Positions 1-7,918 of a DNA stretch of 64,000 bases are shown piece after piece. The DNA is from Yunchengibacter salinarum (GTDB taxonomy: Bacteria; Pseudomonadota; Alphaproteobacteria; Sphingomonadales; Kordiimonadaceae), in NCBI RefSeq assembly GCF_037658235.1, contig NZ_JBBJLN010000006.1:1-64000 (forward strand). Direction: 5' to 3'. The notes under the pieces are model-generated. The model was not told the origin of the DNA. It saw only the letters and a list, made by a program, of their open reading frames with translations, and ran no database searches. How positions within the stretch are numbered: the first letter of the stretch is position 1; every line of letters starts with the position of its first letter. Made by a program: the position numbers and the translations under genes.

Positions 1-671
<671 letters not shown>

Positions 672-833
672 TGCCCGTTACCCTTAAGCAAAAGATGAAC
701 CCGTGGGGGAGGCACAACAGCCCCGCCAGCCGCAGGCGTTTCTCGTCAGTGCCTCGGCGACGGACCGTCCGCCACCGGCATTCACCGCCCGCCGTTCCCA
801 CGGGGGAAACGCCGGCCGAGCCGCCCGGAAGCA

Positions 834-907
834 TGGAGCGGGTGACCGGAATCGAACCGGCACCACCAGCTTGGAAGGCTGGGGCTCTACCGTTGAGCTA
901 CACCCGC
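834..907 (-). tRNA. tRNA-Gly (anticodon TCC)
   Basis: Minus-strand cloverleaf with acceptor 5' GCGGGTG pairing to 3' CACCCGC, a TCGATTC T-loop, and an anticodon loop CTTCCAA between CCAGC/GCTGG stems. The 3' CCA is encoded. It sits between tRNA-Tyr and tuf, about 160 bases before tuf, so all three are probably processed from one transcript. Confidence 0.96.
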
Positions 908-1013
908 CTCGTCCGCCACCGGACAAAAGCGCCCCGCCCCGGCCCTGACCGGGGGGAGCCGCTTACGCAACAGGCCCGGCCCCGCTGACATGCGGGCGAC
1001 CAGGCCGGAGAAA

Positions 1014-1098
1014 TGGTGGAGGGGACAGGATTCGAACCTGTGAAGCCTAAGGCGTCAGATTTACAGTCTGATGGGTTTGACCGCTCCCCAACCCCTCC
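1014..1098 (-). tRNA. tRNA-Tyr (anticodon GTA)
   Basis: Minus-strand 85-nt class II tRNA with a long variable arm, as expected for tyrosine. The acceptor GGAGGGG pairs with CCCCTCC and CCA is encoded. The anticodon loop CTGTAAA is flanked by CAGA/TCTG and the T-loop is TTCGAAT. It is the first gene of the tRNA-Tyr/tRNA-Gly/tuf unit, with a good promoter about 60 bases upstream. Confidence 0.96.
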
Positions 1099-1155
1099 GA
1101 GATCATGTTGCCAAGGCACCTTGCCCGATCGGGGCCGGTCTGCCGCGGTGAGGCC

Positions 1156-1185
1156 GCAATATGCTGATTGTGACGGCGGTGTCAA
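1156..1185 (-). promoter_or_regulatory. Sigma-70-type promoter of the tRNA-Tyr/tRNA-Gly/tuf unit
   Basis: Reading the minus strand, a perfect -35 TTGACA (1180-1185) is followed by 18 bases and a -10 like TATTGC (1156-1161). The predicted start lies about 50 bases before tRNA-Tyr. A near-consensus -35 fits a stable-RNA and tuf promoter. Confidence 0.65.
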
Positions 1186-1334
1186 CAGGGGCGACGGAGA
1201 CAGAGGCAACTTTTCTCTCCGGCATGGAACAGGCGGGCCGCACGGCGCGGCTTGCGGCGGCGCTGTGCATCGCCTACAGCCTTTGCGGGGGAACAAGGCC
1301 CCGCATCATGCACACACACTTGGGGGACCGAACC

Positions 1335-2240
1335 ATGGGCCGCAAATTCACCGACCGAAAGCCCGCCCAGGCGAAAAAGGGCCGGAACGGGCCCGCCAAC
1401 CGGAAGACCGGGGGGGCGCAGGCCGGGGACCAGCCCGGCGCCCCGCAAGGCACGCCCGCGTCCCGGACAGGGCCGGTACCGGTGCCGCGCGCGCCGGATG
1501 GGTATTTCCTGTTCGGGCGCCACAGCGTGGAAGCGGCACTGGCCAACCCGCAACGCGAGATCGTGCGGCTCCATGCCACCGACAAGGCCGCCGCCACCCT
1601 CAAGACCGAAGCCGCGCACCTGATGGACAGAATCAAGGACAAGATTCATGCGGGCCAGGATGCTGCCACCCTCAAGGCCGCCTTGCCGGAGGGCGCCCCC
1701 CATCAGGGGCTGGTCATGGAGGTGCGGCCCCTGCCCTCACCGCCCCTGGAATCGCTGGCGCCGAAAGGGGCGGCGGATCGGCTGCTGGTGCTGGATCAGG
1801 TCACGGACCCGCACAATGTGGGCGCCTGCCTGCGCTCGGCGGCGGCATTCGGCGCCCGCGCCCTGATCACGCCGGATCGGGGCGCGGCACGCGAATCCGG
1901 CACGCTGGCCCGCGCCAGCGCCGGGGCGATGGACCGGGTGCCGTGGGTGCGGGTCACCAATCTGGCCCGCGCGCTGGCGACTCTGAAAGAGATGGGGTAC
2001 TGGTGCGTCGGCCTGGACGGAGACGGCCCGACCACCCTGCCCCACACGCCCACGGATCGCCCGCTGGCGCTGGTCATGGGGGCGGAGGGGCGCGGCCTGC
2101 GCCCACTGGTGGCGAAAAACTGCGACCTTCTTGTTCATATTCCGATTGAAGCAACAGTGGAAAGCCTGAACGTCTCCAACGCGGCAGCGGTGGCGCTTTA
2201 TGCCACGCGCCCCGCCAACGGGCCGGAGAATGAATCATGA
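1335..2240 (+). CDS. rlmB: 23S rRNA (guanosine-2'-O-)-methyltransferase, RlmB/TrmH family
   Basis: SPOUT-class methyltransferase, most like RlmB, which 2'-O-methylates a guanosine of 23S rRNA (G2251 in E. coli) using S-adenosylmethionine. The 301-residue protein has a basic, low-complexity N-terminal tail of about 50 residues, a SpoU substrate-binding domain starting at YFLFGRHSVEAAL (about residue 56), and the knotted catalytic domain. Motif 1 is NVGACLRSAAAFGA (about 160), motif 2 is GAEGRGLR (about 248) and motif 3 is SLNVSNAAAVALY near the end. A frame extends upstream to 1161, but ATG at 1335 follows a GGGGGA and matches family starts better. The stop overlaps the next ATG as ATGA. The subfamily could be another TrmH-group enzyme, but RlmB is the best fit. 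Confidence 0.9.
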   Translation: MGRKFTDRKPAQAKKGRNGPANRKTGGAQAGDQPGAPQGTPASRTGPVPVPRAPDGYFLFGRHSVEAALANPQREIVRLHATDKAAATLKTEAAHLMDRIKDKIHAGQDAATLKAALPEGAPHQGLVMEVRPLPSPPLESLAPKGAADRLLVLDQVTDPHNVGACLRSAAAFGARALITPDRGAARESGTLARASAGAMDRVPWVRVTNLARALATLKEMGYWCVGLDGDGPTTLPHTPTDRPLALVMGAEGRGLRPLVAKNCDLLVHIPIEATVESLNVSNAAAVALYATRPANGPENES

Positions 2241-2684
2241 CCCTCACCGCGCACCCCCTGACCGGCGACGCCATCATCCGCCAGCTTGAACTGGTGCCCC
2301 ACCCGGAAGGGGGGGCATTATCGCCGCACCTTTGAAATGTCGGACGGCCCCGCCGGGCGCGGCCATATGAGCGCCATTCATTATCTGTTGCGCCGGGGCG
2401 AAACGGCCCGGTGGCACCGGATCGACGCGGTGGAACTGTGGCTGTTCCATGGCGGCTGCCCGCTGGTGCTGGAAACGGCCCACGGCGACGAAACCACACA
2501 GCGCGCGATTCTGGGGCTGGATCTGGCCAGCGGCCATCGCCCGCAAGCCGCCATTGCCGCGGGCGTGTGGCAGCGTGCCTGGCTCCTGCCGGAAGGCCGG
2601 GGCGACTGGTCCCTAATGAGTTGCACCGTGGCACCGGGCTTTACCTTCGATCACTGGGAACTGGCCGGGCCGGATAACGCCTGA
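2237..2684 (+). pseudogene. Cupin_5 (DUF985)-like gene, frameshifted at a G7 run
   Basis: Starting at ATG 2237, which overlaps the rlmB stop, the frame reads a typical DUF985 N-terminus ending VPHPEGG and then stops at 2333-2335 after 32 residues. The remaining about 125 residues of the cupin fold continue in the next frame from about 2316: HYRRTFE, a RWHRIDAVELW metal-region strand and the C-terminal TVAPGFTFDHWEL. The switch falls exactly in seven consecutive Gs at 2309-2315; six would give an intact gene of about 148 residues. Family members are small cupins of largely unknown function. Either a sequencing or assembly error in a homopolymer or a true recent frameshift is possible. A +1 shift would be needed to rescue it, so programmed frameshifting is unlikely. 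Confidence 0.85.
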
Positions 2685-2699
2685 GCCCACGGGCCGGAC

Positions 2700-2726
2700 A
2701 AAAAACGCCCGGCCAGGGCCGGACGC
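2700..2726 (-). terminator. Intrinsic terminator of the ABC exporter operon
   Basis: On the minus strand a GC-rich hairpin (arms around CGTCCGG and CCGGGCG, 2707-2726) runs into seven Ts (2700-2706). It lies about 30 bases after the permease stop and also separates the convergent cupin gene. Confidence 0.75.
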
Positions 2727-2754
2727 TTCGTCTGTTCGCCGCCTCTGGGCCACC

Positions 2755-3660
2755 TCAGGCCGCCCGGCGGCGCAGCTCCACGCTGATGGCCAGCAGGCCC
2801 GCGGCCACCACCAGCCCCACATAGAATTGCGGATTGAGGAATGTGGCTTCCCCCATGGCGCCCACCATCACATCGCGAATCCGCAGCAGATCAAGCGGGC
2901 TTTCCACGTCCACCCGGAGCGCAATCCGATCCACCCAGCCGCCCAGATGCAGGCTGAAGAAGCGACCGATCACCGCACTGTCAAATATGATCCGCTCAAG
3001 AATGCCCAGCACCAGCGGCGGGATCACCGCGAAAAACAGGGGCGATCGGTTGGCAAAGGCGGACATGGCAAGAAACCAGGCCATGACGGGCAATGCCCAC
3101 AACACCATGTACAGCAGCACCGGCAGGCTGAGAAACCAGCTTCCCACCAGCGAGAGCACCGGCCACAGCACGCCGATCGGCCCGCCCTTGACCAGAAAGC
3201 CCAAAGTCAGCACCACCCCGGCGGCCACCTGCCCGGCCATGACCACCACAAGCGCGATCAACGGCGCCACCACTGCCGCCGCTACCAGCTTGGCGGCCAC
3301 TTCTTCCCAGTCGGATACCGGCATGGATTTCCAGAACAGGATGGACCGGTCCCGCCGCTCTTCATACAGCGCCCCCAACAGGGTGAACATGATGACAAAG
3401 GGCAGCACCAGCCAGACCGGTGCGGACAGCCCGTAATAGGCCACAAGGGCGGCGGATTCCACCTTCTCCGGGTTGGCTTCCTGTTCAGCGCTCAGGCGCC
3501 CGGCCAGGTCCATGTCATCCACCATGATGGCCATATCGCTGAAGAACAGCGATACCACCGTCAGCAGCAGCATCACGGCCATCAGAATGGCGGGCAGGAA
3601 CACGAAACCGCCCCGGTGCTCCATGACCTCGCGTTTCAGCAAAGCGGCAAAGCGTTTCAT
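2755..3660 (-). CDS. ABC-2-type transporter permease
   Basis: Integral membrane partner of the upstream ATPase; predicted to form the export channel of an ABC-2-type system with unknown substrate. The 301-residue protein begins with a short basic cytoplasmic segment (MKRFAALLKREV) and a first membrane helix at about 18-40. An extended acidic loop follows, then about five more hydrophobic segments. The loop sequence YEERRDRSILFWKSMPVSDWE is the conserved cytoplasmic region of this permease type. Its start overlaps the ATPase stop by 4 bases. The gntR-ATPase-permease order resembles the YtrABC-like exporters regulated by their own GntR repressor and often linked to cell-envelope stress or antimicrobial peptides. 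That role is inference. Confidence 0.85.
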   Translation of the reverse strand: MKRFAALLKREVMEHRGGFVFLPAILMAVMLLLTVVSLFFSDMAIMVDDMDLAGRLSAEQEANPEKVESAALVAYYGLSAPVWLVLPFVIMFTLLGALYEERRDRSILFWKSMPVSDWEEVAAKLVAAAVVAPLIALVVVMAGQVAAGVVLTLGFLVKGGPIGVLWPVLSLVGSWFLSLPVLLYMVLWALPVMAWFLAMSAFANRSPLFFAVIPPLVLGILERIIFDSAVIGRFFSLHLGGWVDRIALRVDVESPLDLLRIRDVMVGAMGEATFLNPQFYVGLVVAAGLLAISVELRRRAA

Positions 3661-4580
3661 TGCGCGTCTCCTTGTGCGGTCACGCGAACCGACGGATCGG
3701 ATACGGTGGTGACGAAGATATCGGCCAGCGACAGGCCCCGTACCGTGCCCAGCGGCTCCAGCGCATCGGGGTCCGCGTTTTCGAATGTCATCACGGTGCG
3801 GCCAAAGCTGCTGCGCTCCTGAACGGGGCCCAGCGCGCGGGCTTCCGCCTCCCGGTCGGGTGTCACGGCCACCTCGGCAAAGCGCTCGGACAGGCTTTCC
3901 ATGTCCTGATCCAGCACCTTGCGCCCGTCATGAATGAAGATCACGTCGCTCAGGATGTGCTCCACTTCCTCCACCTGATGGGTGGTGATCAGGATGGTGC
4001 GGTCCTCATCGAAATATTCTTCCAGCAGGTTTCGGTAGAACTGCTTGCGGAACACGATATCCAGGCCGAGCGTCGGCTCGTCCAGCACCAGAAGGCGGGC
4101 ATCAATCGCCATCACGACGGCCAGATGCACCTGCACCACCATGCCCTTGGACAAGGCTTTCACCTTGCGATCCAGCGGGATCTTGGTGCGCGCCAGATAG
4201 GTGCGGGCCTTGTCGCGGTCAAAGCGGGGATGCACATCCGCCACATAATCCAGCACCTGGCGCACGGTCATCCATTTGGGCAGCGTGGCCACATCGGCGA
4301 TGAAGCACACATCCGTCATCAGATCATGGCGGCGACGGCCCGGATCACGCCCCAGAACGGACAGTTCCCCCTCGAAATCCTGAAGGCCGAGAATGGATTG
4401 CAGCATGGTGGTCTTGCCCGCGCCATTGGCGCCGATCACACCCACAATCCGGCCCAGGGGAATATCAAGGTCCACCCCTTCAAGGGCGGTGGTTTCGCCA
4501 TAATGCTTACCCAGCCCCCGCGCACGAACCACGATGGGGTCGGGCGTTTCGGCGGCATTCTGCCGGTCAGCTTCGATCAT
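3657..4580 (-). CDS. ABC transporter ATP-binding protein
   Basis: Energising subunit of the ABC-2 exporter. The 307-residue protein has a Walker A GANGAGKTT (about residue 53), a signature-like LSKGM, and Walker B LLVLDEPTLGLD with the D-loop, followed by the switch histidine in ITTHQVEE. A C-terminal extension of about 75 residues after the nucleotide-binding fold ends just before the permease start. It sits between gntR and the permease with 4-base overlaps on both sides, so translation is coupled. Substrate is unknown. Confidence 0.92.
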   Translation of the reverse strand: MIEADRQNAAETPDPIVVRARGLGKHYGETTALEGVDLDIPLGRIVGVIGANGAGKTTMLQSILGLQDFEGELSVLGRDPGRRRHDLMTDVCFIADVATLPKWMTVRQVLDYVADVHPRFDRDKARTYLARTKIPLDRKVKALSKGMVVQVHLAVVMAIDARLLVLDEPTLGLDIVFRKQFYRNLLEEYFDEDRTILITTHQVEEVEHILSDVIFIHDGRKVLDQDMESLSERFAEVAVTPDREAEARALGPVQERSSFGRTVMTFENADPDALEPLGTVRGLSLADIFVTTVSDPSVRVTAQGDAQ

Positions 4581-4984
4581 GAGTCATCCTCTCCGCTTCC
4601 AGATGGCCCGCCCGATCCGGCCTGGCCGCCTTTCAGGCTGGCCCGTACCAGATCTTCCGCGTTCAGGCCGAGCCGTTCGATGGTGGCCACCACACGCGGC
4701 CAGTCTTCTTCCAGAAAACGGCGCCGCTCGGCTTCCAGAAGCCGCTCGCGCGCGCCATCGACAATAAACATGCCAAGCCCCCTGCGCTTTTCCACAAGAC
4801 CGTCCTGAGCCAGTTCCTGATAGGCCTTGGACGCCGTGATGGGATTGATCTGAAGGTCCACCGCCACACTGCGGACGGACGGAAGGGCCTCGCCTTCCGA
4901 CAAGGCACCTTCCATGATGGCATTGGCCACCTTTTCCTTCAGTTGCCGGTAGATCGGCTGATCGTCCGTCCACTCCGGCGTCAT
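4577..4984 (-). CDS. GntR-family transcriptional regulator, YtrA type
   Basis: Short (135-residue) GntR regulator: a winged helix-turn-helix with the typical opening QPIYRQLKEKVANAI, the PSVRSVAVDLQINPITASKAYQEL recognition region spread over residues 36-61, and the wing near KRRGLGMFIV. A small alpha-helical C-terminal domain follows rather than a ligand-binding FCD or UTRA domain, which marks the YtrA subfamily. These usually repress their own ABC-exporter operon. A GGGAGAG ribosome binding site precedes ATG 4982-4984. A candidate operator lies upstream at 5377-5400, ahead of the small ORF that would be the first gene of the operon. Confidence 0.9.
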   Translation of the reverse strand: MTPEWTDDQPIYRQLKEKVANAIMEGALSEGEALPSVRSVAVDLQINPITASKAYQELAQDGLVEKRRGLGMFIVDGARERLLEAERRRFLEEDWPRVVATIERLGLNAEDLVRASLKGGQAGSGGPSGSGEDDS

Positions 4985-5009
4985 GGGCTCTCTCCCGCTC
5001 GTCTTACAC

Positions 5010-5138
5010 TTATACCAGAACCGGGCCGGGGGCGGCGGTCAGCCGGGCAACACCGGCCGCGGCGGCCTGTGCCCGAGCCAGGCGGTGACTGCGGCGAATG
5101 GCACGTTTGTTGGCTTTATAGGATTTCAGGCTGTTCAT
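5010..5138 (-). CDS. Small basic protein of 42 residues, first gene of the gntR operon
   Basis: A 43-codon frame on the minus strand opens with MNSLKSYKANKRAIRRSH and continues with an Ala-rich helix-prone stretch, ending in TAAPGPVLV. It is strongly basic at the N-terminus. The ATG at 5136-5138 has an AGGAG site 7 bases upstream, a better ribosome binding site than most genes here. It ends 25 bases before gntR and shares its strand, so cotranscription is likely. I do not recognise a family. It could be a structural small protein, a DNA- or RNA-binding peptide, or a leader peptide controlling the operon. Confidence 0.6.
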   Translation of the reverse strand: MNSLKSYKANKRAIRRSHRLARAQAAAAGVARLTAAPGPVLV

Positions 5139-5599
5139 GGTCTTGCTCCTCGCTTGTCGTGACCCTTGCGGGCCGGGTTTTGCTGTCGTCGTCTCTTTTT
5201 TCAGATCGGATGACTGCCGGTTTCCGGTCTTGCCATCCTGGGCCGCCCCCTTTTTCGCGGGGGCTTGCCGGCCCTGTCCTCGCTGTGGTGACCCGTGCCG
5301 TGCTGTCGTTTCGGGCGGGCCTTTTTTCCGCCGATGCGGTGGAGCGGATCGCTGTGCGTTACTGCTCTACCGCGTCGGTGTATTAGTTATGTATAACACC
5401 AACGCGGAGAGTGCAACCCCTTTCGGGCATATTTTTGTAAAAAATTAATAATATACTGATTTAAAAGGATAAAAAATCATTCATCAGCGCTGTAAAAGCG
5501 CCGTGAAGTGTTCGACCACCCCGGAAAAGCGCCCGAAGCTGTATCACCCCCACCAAACACCCCACACACCCCGGTGCTGACCCACAAAAACTGACGCAT
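5139..5599. other. Long intergenic region upstream of the small ORF
   Basis: No convincing gene. It contains the candidate GntR operator (5377-5400) and, between it and the small ORF, about 240 bases on the minus strand with no ORF over about 11 codons. If transcription starts at the operator, this would be a long leader. An AT-rich block at about 5440-5480 (runs of A and T, TAATATACTG) could hold promoter elements. The right end carries the tRNA-Pro terminator. Confidence 0.5.
5377..5400 (-). promoter_or_regulatory. Candidate GntR (YtrA-type) operator and promoter
   Basis: Interrupted palindrome GGTGT-N14-ACACC with an additional inner TA/TA match. On the minus strand it contains TTATACAT, a plausible -10. 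YtrA-type regulators bind GTGT...ACAC palindromes at their own operon promoters, and the only GntR gene nearby is downstream on this strand. The long distance to the first ORF weakens the case. Confidence 0.45.
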
Positions 5600-5638
5600 A
5601 AAAAAACCGCCGCTTCCAATGGTGTGGAAGCGGCGGTT
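5600..5638 (-). terminator. Intrinsic terminator after tRNA-Pro
   Basis: A perfect 14-bp inverted repeat (5605-5618 and 5625-5638, arm core CCGCCGCTTCCA) with a 6-base loop is followed on the minus strand by seven Ts (5600-5606). It starts 3 bases after the tRNA-Pro CCA end. Confidence 0.9.
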
Positions 5639-5641
5639 CAC

Positions 5642-5718
5642 TGGTCGGGGAGAGAGGATTCGAACCTCCGGCCCCTGCCTCCCGAAGGCAGTGCTCTACC
5701 AGGCTGAGCTACCCCCCG
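5642..5718 (-). tRNA. tRNA-Pro (anticodon CGG)
   Basis: Minus-strand 77-nt cloverleaf: acceptor CGGGGGG with CTCCCCG, anticodon loop TTCGGGA between CTGCC and GGCAG, T-loop TTCGAAT, encoded CCA. It is transcribed alone and followed at once by a strong terminator. Confidence 0.97.
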
Positions 5719-5816
5719 TTATCGGGTCGTGGGCGTGTATAAGGGAACTGCCTGCGGGATGCAAGCGTGAGCTTGGCAAAAAATCAGGCAGCGGTGGCGC
5801 GGCCCGCGCCCTACCC

Positions 5817-6854
5817 TTAATAGGCGCGGGACAGGCAGAAATCCACCATGTCCAGCAATACCGTGCGATAGGCATTATCCGGCATGTCCGCCAGCGCGGC
5901 GCGGGCGGCATCGGCATAGCTTTCCGCTCGCTTGCGGGTGTCTTCCAGCGCGCCGTGGCGGGCGAACAGAGCCCTTGCATGGTCCAGGTCGCCGTCCTCC
6001 ACCTGTCCCTTGCCGATGGTGCGCTGCCAAAAGGCGCGTTCCTCCCCGTCGCCGCGAGCATGGGCGAGGATGATGGGCAGGGTCACCTTGCCCTCGTCGA
6101 AATCATCGCCGATGGCCTTGCCCAGCGCGCTTTCGTCGGCATCATAATCCAGCATGTCATCGATAATCTGAAAGGCGATCCCCAGATTGCGGCCATAAGC
6201 GTGCAATGCCTGCTCGGTCTTTGTGCCCGCTTCGGCGACCACGCCCGCCACTTCGCAGGCGGCGGCGAACAGGGCGGCGGTCTTGGCGGCCACCACTTCG
6301 ATATAGGTGGGCTCGGTGGTGGTCAGATCCCGCGCGGTGGACAATTGCAGCACTTCCCCCTCGGCGATCACGGTGGACGCCTGTGAGAGAATTTCCAGCA
6401 CGCGCAGGGAACCATCCGCCACCATCAACTCGAACGCGCGGGAAAACAGATAATCCCCCACCAGCACGCTCGCCTGATTGCCCCAGAGTGCATTGGCCGT
6501 ATCGCGCCCGCGCCGCTTGGCGGACATGTCCACCACATCGTCATGCAGCAGGGTGGCGGAATGGATGAATTCCACACAGGCGGCAAGCCCCACATGCCGC
6601 GACTGCCGATAGCCCAGCATGGCCGCGCACACCAGCGTGAGCAGCGGGCGCAGACGCTTGCCCCCGGCCCCCACCAGATGGCCGCCCACATCGGGAATCA
6701 GGCCCACCCGGCTCTGCATCCGATCCGTGATCGCGCGATTGACGGCGGCCAGATCGTCGGCCACCAGGGCCTGCATCCGGTCCACCGGGCGCTGCGTGGC
6801 CTGAGATGTGGCCGTTTCCGGTCGGGCAGGGTGAGCACCTTGCACCTTGTTCAT
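5817..6854 (-). CDS. ispB: Polyprenyl (octaprenyl-type) diphosphate synthase
   Basis: Condenses isopentenyl diphosphate units to make the long isoprenoid tail of ubiquinone. The 345-residue protein has the two aspartate-rich motifs of trans-prenyltransferases: HDDVVD (about residue 106) and IDDMLDYDAD (about 235), plus GGKRLRP near the N-terminus. The upstream frame is open to 7151, but ATG 6852-6854 has GGAGG exactly 7 bases before it. It is divergent from the methyltransferase gene with a shared promoter region carrying two palindromes. The chain length of the product cannot be read from the sequence by eye; ubiquinone-10 is typical of alphaproteobacteria. Confidence 0.92.
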   Translation of the reverse strand: MNKVQGAHPARPETATSQATQRPVDRMQALVADDLAAVNRAITDRMQSRVGLIPDVGGHLVGAGGKRLRPLLTLVCAAMLGYRQSRHVGLAACVEFIHSATLLHDDVVDMSAKRRGRDTANALWGNQASVLVGDYLFSRAFELMVADGSLRVLEILSQASTVIAEGEVLQLSTARDLTTTEPTYIEVVAAKTAALFAAACEVAGVVAEAGTKTEQALHAYGRNLGIAFQIIDDMLDYDADESALGKAIGDDFDEGKVTLPIILAHARGDGEERAFWQRTIGKGQVEDGDLDHARALFARHGALEDTRKRAESYADAARAALADMPDNAYRTVLLDMVDFCLSRAY

Positions 6855-6883
6855 GCGGGGTCCTCCGCTATGCTCAATCAAAT

Positions 6884-6957
6884 ATCCCTGATGCCAGGGA
6901 TCGCTGCGGGCGGACAGTAGCTTTCGCGTTTGCGCTTGTCCATGCGCCATATGGCGC
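6884..6957. promoter_or_regulatory. Two palindromes in the ispB/methyltransferase divergent region
   Basis: The first palindrome is ATCCCTG-ATGC-CAGGGAT (6884-6901). The second is a perfect 14-base palindrome GCGCCATATGGCGC (6944-6957). Both lie between the divergent start codons at 6854 and 7012, so they could be operators or, for the first, a hairpin in a leader. Confidence 0.4.
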
Positions 6958-7011
6958 CAGATATGATGCTCGCATGAAATGTGTCCATTGCCGCGCCGGA
7001 GTAAACCGCCC

Positions 7012-7824
7012 ATGCCAGAAAGCAACCCGCCCGAAACCTCGACCACGGAAAAGCCGGACAGGCGGGCCGGGGCGCGTGACATTACCATGGATGCCTTTCT
7101 GGGCGGCGCCCTGCACCTGGAGCAGCCCATAGACGGATACCGCGTATCCATGGATACGGTGATGCTGGCCGCCGCCGTACCGGCCCAGCCGGGGGAAACC
7201 GTGCTGGAAGGGGGTATCGGCTCCGGCGGCGCGGCGCTGTGCCTGGCGCGCCGGGTGCCGGATGTGCGGGTTCACGGCATCGATGTGCAGCAGTCCATGA
7301 TCGACCTGGCCACCCGCAATGCCCAGCGCAACGGGCTCGGCCACGCGCTGACACTGGCGCTGGGCGACGTGGCGGATCGCAGCGGCGCCCAGAGCCAGTA
7401 TGATCATGTGATGCTCAACCCGCCCTATCTGGCCCATGCCAGCGCGATTCGACCGCCCGATCGGTCCAAGGGCATGGCCCATATGGAAAGCCGCGCCGTG
7501 CTGGATGACTGGCTGCGCTTCGCCGTCCATTATGTGCGTCAGAAAGGCAGCATCACCCTGGTCTATCGCGCCGACCGGCTGGATGAAGTGCTGGCCCGGC
7601 TGCATGGCCGGGTGGGGGCCATCAGCGTATTGCCGCTCTGGCCCCGTCAGGGGGAAGCCGCCAAACGGGTCATCATTCAGGGGCGCAAGGGCGCGCGGGG
7701 CGGGCTGACACTGCTGCCCGGCCTGGCGCTGCATGGGCGGACGGAGCGCTACACCCCGGAGGCAGAAAACATCCTGCGCAAAGGCGCCGCCCTTGACCTG
7801 GCCGCCCCGAACGGGAAAAGCTGA
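7012..7824 (+). CDS. tRNA1(Val) (adenine(37)-N6)-methyltransferase-like SAM methyltransferase
   Basis: Class I S-adenosylmethionine methyltransferase of the TrmN6/YfiC type, predicted to methylate an adenine in tRNA. The 270-residue protein has the GGLHLEQP-like N-terminal segment (DAFLGGALHLEQP), a motif I ETVLEGGIGSGGAAL (about 62), motif II HGIDVQQSM, and the catalytic NPPY (about 136) diagnostic of N6-adenine or glutamine methyltransferases. Start 7012 is chosen because CGGAG lies 10 bases upstream; an upstream ATG at 6979 is possible. The exact nucleotide target is inference from the family. Confidence 0.8.
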   Translation: MPESNPPETSTTEKPDRRAGARDITMDAFLGGALHLEQPIDGYRVSMDTVMLAAAVPAQPGETVLEGGIGSGGAALCLARRVPDVRVHGIDVQQSMIDLATRNAQRNGLGHALTLALGDVADRSGAQSQYDHVMLNPPYLAHASAIRPPDRSKGMAHMESRAVLDDWLRFAVHYVRQKGSITLVYRADRLDEVLARLHGRVGAISVLPLWPRQGEAAKRVIIQGRKGARGGLTLLPGLALHGRTERYTPEAENILRKGAALDLAAPNGKS

Positions 7825-7918
7825 CCGGCCAGCACCGAAAACACCGCCACCCGACCAGGCAAGCCCCGGCACCTACCAGGCCGCGAACCACGCGAACCAT
7901 CAAGGGAGACACCACACC

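Noticed and set aside
2309..2315. Programmed ribosomal frameshifting in the cupin gene
   Set aside because: A +1 shift would be needed; a G-run favours -1 slippage and there is no downstream pseudoknot or stimulatory stop context.
5137..5448. Plus-strand frame of about 100 codons upstream of tRNA-Pro
   Set aside because: Low-complexity composition, no ribosome binding site, and it would overlap the candidate GntR operator.
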